Part shown: positions 60,622 through 64,000 of the stretch, piece after piece
How the letters are laid out: every line of letters starts with the position of its first letter
How positions within the stretch are numbered: the first letter of the stretch is position 1
DNA from: Syngnathus acus
Taxonomy: Eukaryota > Chordata > Actinopteri > Syngnathiformes > Syngnathidae
DNA: 64,000 bases
Direction of reading: 5' to 3'
Assembly (NCBI RefSeq): GCF_901709675.1
Contig: NC_051097.1
Span: 4,590,039-4,654,038 of the forward strand
Made by a program: the position numbers and the translations under genes
Notes under the pieces: model-generated
The model's input: only the letters and a program-made list of their open reading frames with translations
Database searches by the model: none
What the model was told of the DNA's origin: nothing

Positions 60622-63600
60622 CTAAATAACTCTGTCATCGAGTCCTCTCTTTTTCCACTCACAGGCACGAAGTGTGAAGACCAGGACGGTGACCAAGAGC
60701 ATCACAAAAAGAACTATAAGGCTTTCCCATACGCCTGGTGCTAATGCCTTCCATGTTCGAACTTTTTCTGATGGCAGCAAATTACTCAGACTCAACATGT
60801 AGCCCAAAGCCCACCCAACTGAGGCATCGCCAGCCTGCATGATCAAAAGCAGAATGTGATTGGAACATGCTCATTCATTTTATTATGCGCAAACAGGATA
60901 CATCTGAAAAGATACCAAAAACCCTCACCTTCTTCTTGAAAGAAATCCGCGAGAATGACTTTTCATCAAAGCTGTACCCTTTGAGTAGGAGAACCTTGAC
61001 AAACACAGAGGAAGCACAATAGTCCCTCAGGTGAGCTGCTTGATCTGGAGCAAAATCCAGCATCTAAATGAAAGCGTAAAAAAAAAAAAAAGATGTGATA
61101 GCATACAGCAAGCTATGCCAAAAACATTCAAATTTGTTTGATATAGAAGAACCAGTAAAGTAATTGAAAAAGAAAAAACAAAAAGAAAAAACAAGATGAA
61201 CCTAGTACAACTATTCAAATTGAATTAAAACACACACACATTCAATACAAAATAAAAATACTTGTTACATTAAACTGCACGACATAAAACCCATTCTAGC
61301 ACACACAATAAAAAAACACTTCTGAGCAGGGATTCAAACCCAGAACTTGAACTGGATTCTTGCTTTCTATATAATTCTCTGGTTTATTTTCTACCTTTCT
61401 AAATACTAATAAAATATTACAAACACCACTGAGAATGTTGCAGTGCGTTTTCACAATTTCATTAAAATTTATATTAAAGGAAAAATTTGCAAACATGTGC
61501 AGATATATAGTAAATGAGAGATTATTACACAACACTGCAATACCTGAGTAAAAGTCATCTGGCACACTGTTTTAGCAGCCGCCTCCATTTGTGACGGAGT
61601 GGTCACTGTGATTCCGGTGATGCGCTGCAGGAAGGAGTGAATGTAGAAGAATGCCGAAAATGCCTGCAGCGGACAAGTGAGATAATTGCATCCAGCAAAA
61701 TGAAGTCAGTGTATTTCAATGGCATTTTGCATTGATTGGCTCGAAGAGCCCATTCTTACCATGAAGCTCCCAGTCACATTAGGTTGAAAGACTTTATCAA
61801 AGGAGCAGCGAGAGAAGGGGCATCTGTCGAAGGAAAAGATCTCCGACACGTTGCCCACACATTGCTCATAATGTCCACTGCCGTGTATTAGCAAGGAGTT
61901 TTGTGCTTTATAGGTGCTTGGTTTGTACTTGGCTGTACATGGAGAGTTGAAGATGCTGTCCAGATTTACTTTTACAGAAGAGTCTGTAGGATGGCATGGG
62001 TGAGTGACTGAAACTGAATAACCTTGAGACTGAAAGAGTGAGAAAGAGAGAGAGATGGAGAACTTTACACATTTTTATTTCTCAATATACATCTGTAGTT
62101 TTGAATGTATCAAACAATATTTAGCTGACCAAGCCTTAGTTAAGTCACCTTGACAATGTGGGCCAGCAGCCTCTTGTGGACCTGATCCTGCCCGTAACAA
62201 AGGAAGCTGTGTGTGTACAGAGAATATTCCTGACCATACAGACGTAGTTTCATCATGTCCTTCTCATCCTCCACTTGCTCCTGAGTCACAAATGTTATCT
62301 GGGTGGATGCACCACCAAAATCGAGGGCCCCCACTGTAGGCCTGCCTGAGTTGAGCCACTGCCCCACAAAGCCATACTAGAAGGGAATTACAGAAATACA
62401 ACATTTTAGTGTTCTTTGGCTAAAAAGTGACAAATAAGTAATGATTGTCCCCAACACAATATTCAGTCTATTTTTGTTTGCTTCATTAATTTTGATTAAA
62501 AAAATATATATATTTTAGAATTTAGATAATCCAGACTGTACACAGCTAACCAGTCCCTAGTGCCCCTTTGACACTGAGTAGGTGCCAGTGCTAGTTTGTC
62601 GCTCAAGCCATTCCCACAGGTATCAGAGTCAGAGCCTTTCCATAGCATAACTCCTGTTTGGATATCTACCAGTGTGATGCTATAAAGCAATGTTGAACTA
62701 ATCACAATCAACCACCGATACTAATATCAGTATTGAACCAGCACTCGCATCCATTCAATGTCAGTGGGGTATAATCAGTCAAATTGATAATATTTTAACC
62801 CTCACCTTGATGAAATTCTCCAAGAGGTAGTTGACAGTGACCCAACCATACGCCCCCTCCTCTTGACCGGACAAAATGGCAGCCCCCTGGTAACTGAAAG
62901 GGTATGACTGGATTGTATGGCCAACGTCTTGCAGAATTTGAGCTGAATGCTCTGGACTGGAAATGCTAGGAGGATGAAACAAAAAAGTTAAAATACTCTA
63001 GTTAACATCGGTGTCAAACTCAAGGCCGGGGGCCAGATACGGCCCGCCACATTATTTTATGTGGCCTGAAAAGACAAATTGTGCATGGACTTCATATGTT
63101 AATACTAAAATTACAAATTGTCTTCACTTTAAAAAAAAATAGAGAATTTGCTAGCAATTTTCATTGCATTGATCTTTGTAAAATATTTTAACAGTTTTTA
63201 CTAGTCTGTGATTTCAAAACTAACAATGACTCACTGCAGAAGCCTCATGCCAGCTGTGGCACCCAGGTACACGGGCGTGACCTTGTGTCTGTGCGCAGGG
63301 ACGTCATGCACCGCCTGATCAAGACACACCTCCAAGCTCTGCCCTGCCGCTCCCTGCTGACCTGCGTAGCTGGATATCCCACCCCCTGAAAGAGGTGGAC
63401 GTACATAAAAATGATTTCGTTACTACAGACACTTTTTGCCCCAATTCAGATGGCATAGCTTGATCAATGTGGACGAGCAGTATAGAAAATAGATGGATGG
63501 AGAGAATGGAGTGAAACCTACCTTCTGCATGACATTCACTGTGTTGAATAACCACACCGGTGCCATTTTGCTTGTCTGCAGGCCACTTGTATACAAATAA

Positions 63601-63639
63601 GGATGTGTGTGAGGATCCAGCATCCAAAACGATTCCGTA
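60622..63639 (-). CDS. entpd2: Ectonucleoside triphosphate diphosphohydrolase 2, N-terminal exon not seen
   Basis: ENTPD2 is a plasma-membrane ecto-ATPase that hydrolyses extracellular ATP. Exons: 63532-63639, 63235-63385, 62808-62965, 62149-62376, 61760-62029, 61544-61663, 60929-61063 and 60622-60834. Apyrase conserved regions are visible: ACR1 [21 protein letters not shown]2 [13 protein letters not shown]3 [21 protein letters not shown]4 [11 protein letters not shown] and ACR5 in [16 protein letters not shown]. The C-terminal membrane anchor is [19 protein letters not shown], followed by a basic tail and stop. ENTPD2 is preferred over ENTPD8 because of [25 protein letters not shown] and [16 protein letters not shown]. 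The exon with the N-terminal membrane anchor lies upstream of 63640 and may be outside the window. No damage seen. Confidence 0.9.
63003..63228. mobile_element. hAT-like MITE, copy 4, truncated
   Basis: One end (GGTGTCAAACTCAAGGCC) and about 220 bases of the family are present in the entpd2 intron. The other end is missing next to the exon donor at 63234. Confidence 0.7.
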
Positions 63640-64000
63640 CTATAAGATGAGGGAACAAATATGAAGTAGTTAAAAAGCAGATAGTGTTCCGTTCCCAATT
63701 AAACCTGCCTACAGTTTAATATAGTTTACAAGACTTTTCTGCCACGTGTACACAAATATTTGGAAGGGTTATTAAAAATATATATATCTCCATCATCACA
63801 GCCTTTTTTTTGTCCTCAAAAGGGTTCTTCTTGACAACCCCTTTGGCTTGGGAAAGAGAAAAGAATTCACATGTCGGGTCACATGAATGGGAGGTTTGCT
63901 TCAGCACGTTTTTTGTTGGCCGCAAACTGCCGGACGCTCATGGCATCGTGAGCAGGCGTGTTGTCATGGTGAAGCAGCCACAATTATTCCAGTCACAATA
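63640..64000. other. Upstream part of entpd2
   Basis: Minus-strand sequence ahead of the ACR1 exon. A short frame at 63716-63925 has no clear membrane-anchor character, and I could not identify the first exon. Confidence 0.35.

Overview
The window is vertebrate nuclear DNA, most likely from a ray-finned (percomorph-type) teleost. Genes are multi-exon with short introns. CA/TG microsatellites are abundant, as are Tc1-like, hAT-like and other short inverted-repeat elements typical of fish, and the proteins (CFAP44, BRCC36, glutamine synthetase, MAMDC4, PHPT1, ENTPD2) are vertebrate in type. The species cannot be named from the sequence. Exon edges were read by eye from GT/AG signals and reading phase; treat them as accurate to a few bases.

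Layout. (1) 1-10085, minus strand: a mannose-receptor-like protein with tandem C-type lectin domains (CTLDs), cut off by the window start. A signal-peptide exon is followed by three tandem copies of a CTLD block. The first copy is damaged by inserted DNA. (2) 10.4-15.2 kb: a transposon-rich spacer with a degenerate Tc1-like transposase gene, two 304-bp double-hairpin elements in opposite orientation, and a long inverted repeat around a CA microsatellite. (3) 15283-16065, plus strand: an intronless BRCC36 (brcc3) gene. (4) 18059-31307, minus strand: an apparently complete cfap44 gene of about 35 exons, encoding a ciliary WD40/coiled-coil protein. (5) 32.7-42.8 kb, minus strand: three tandem glutamine synthetase genes. 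Only the most upstream copy (C) keeps every catalytic residue I could check; copy B carries two active-site substitutions and copy A is badly eroded. (6) 42.8-47.6 kb: mostly gene-free, with one doubtful small two-exon gene. (7) 47591-57299, minus: mamdc4 (apical endosomal glycoprotein). (8) 58518-59495, minus: phpt1. (9) 60622 to beyond about 63640, minus: entpd2, with its N-terminal exon not seen.

mamdc4, phpt1 and entpd2 are also neighbours on human 9q34.3, so this end is conserved synteny. Genes (3) to (5) have no functional link that I can see. The two most interesting regions are the glutamine synthetase array (one likely enzyme plus two probable pseudoenzymes or decaying copies, possibly with different N-terminal leaders) and the lectin gene, which has grown by duplication of phase-1 exon blocks and lost parts to mobile DNA. 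No tRNA, rRNA or CRISPR array was seen.
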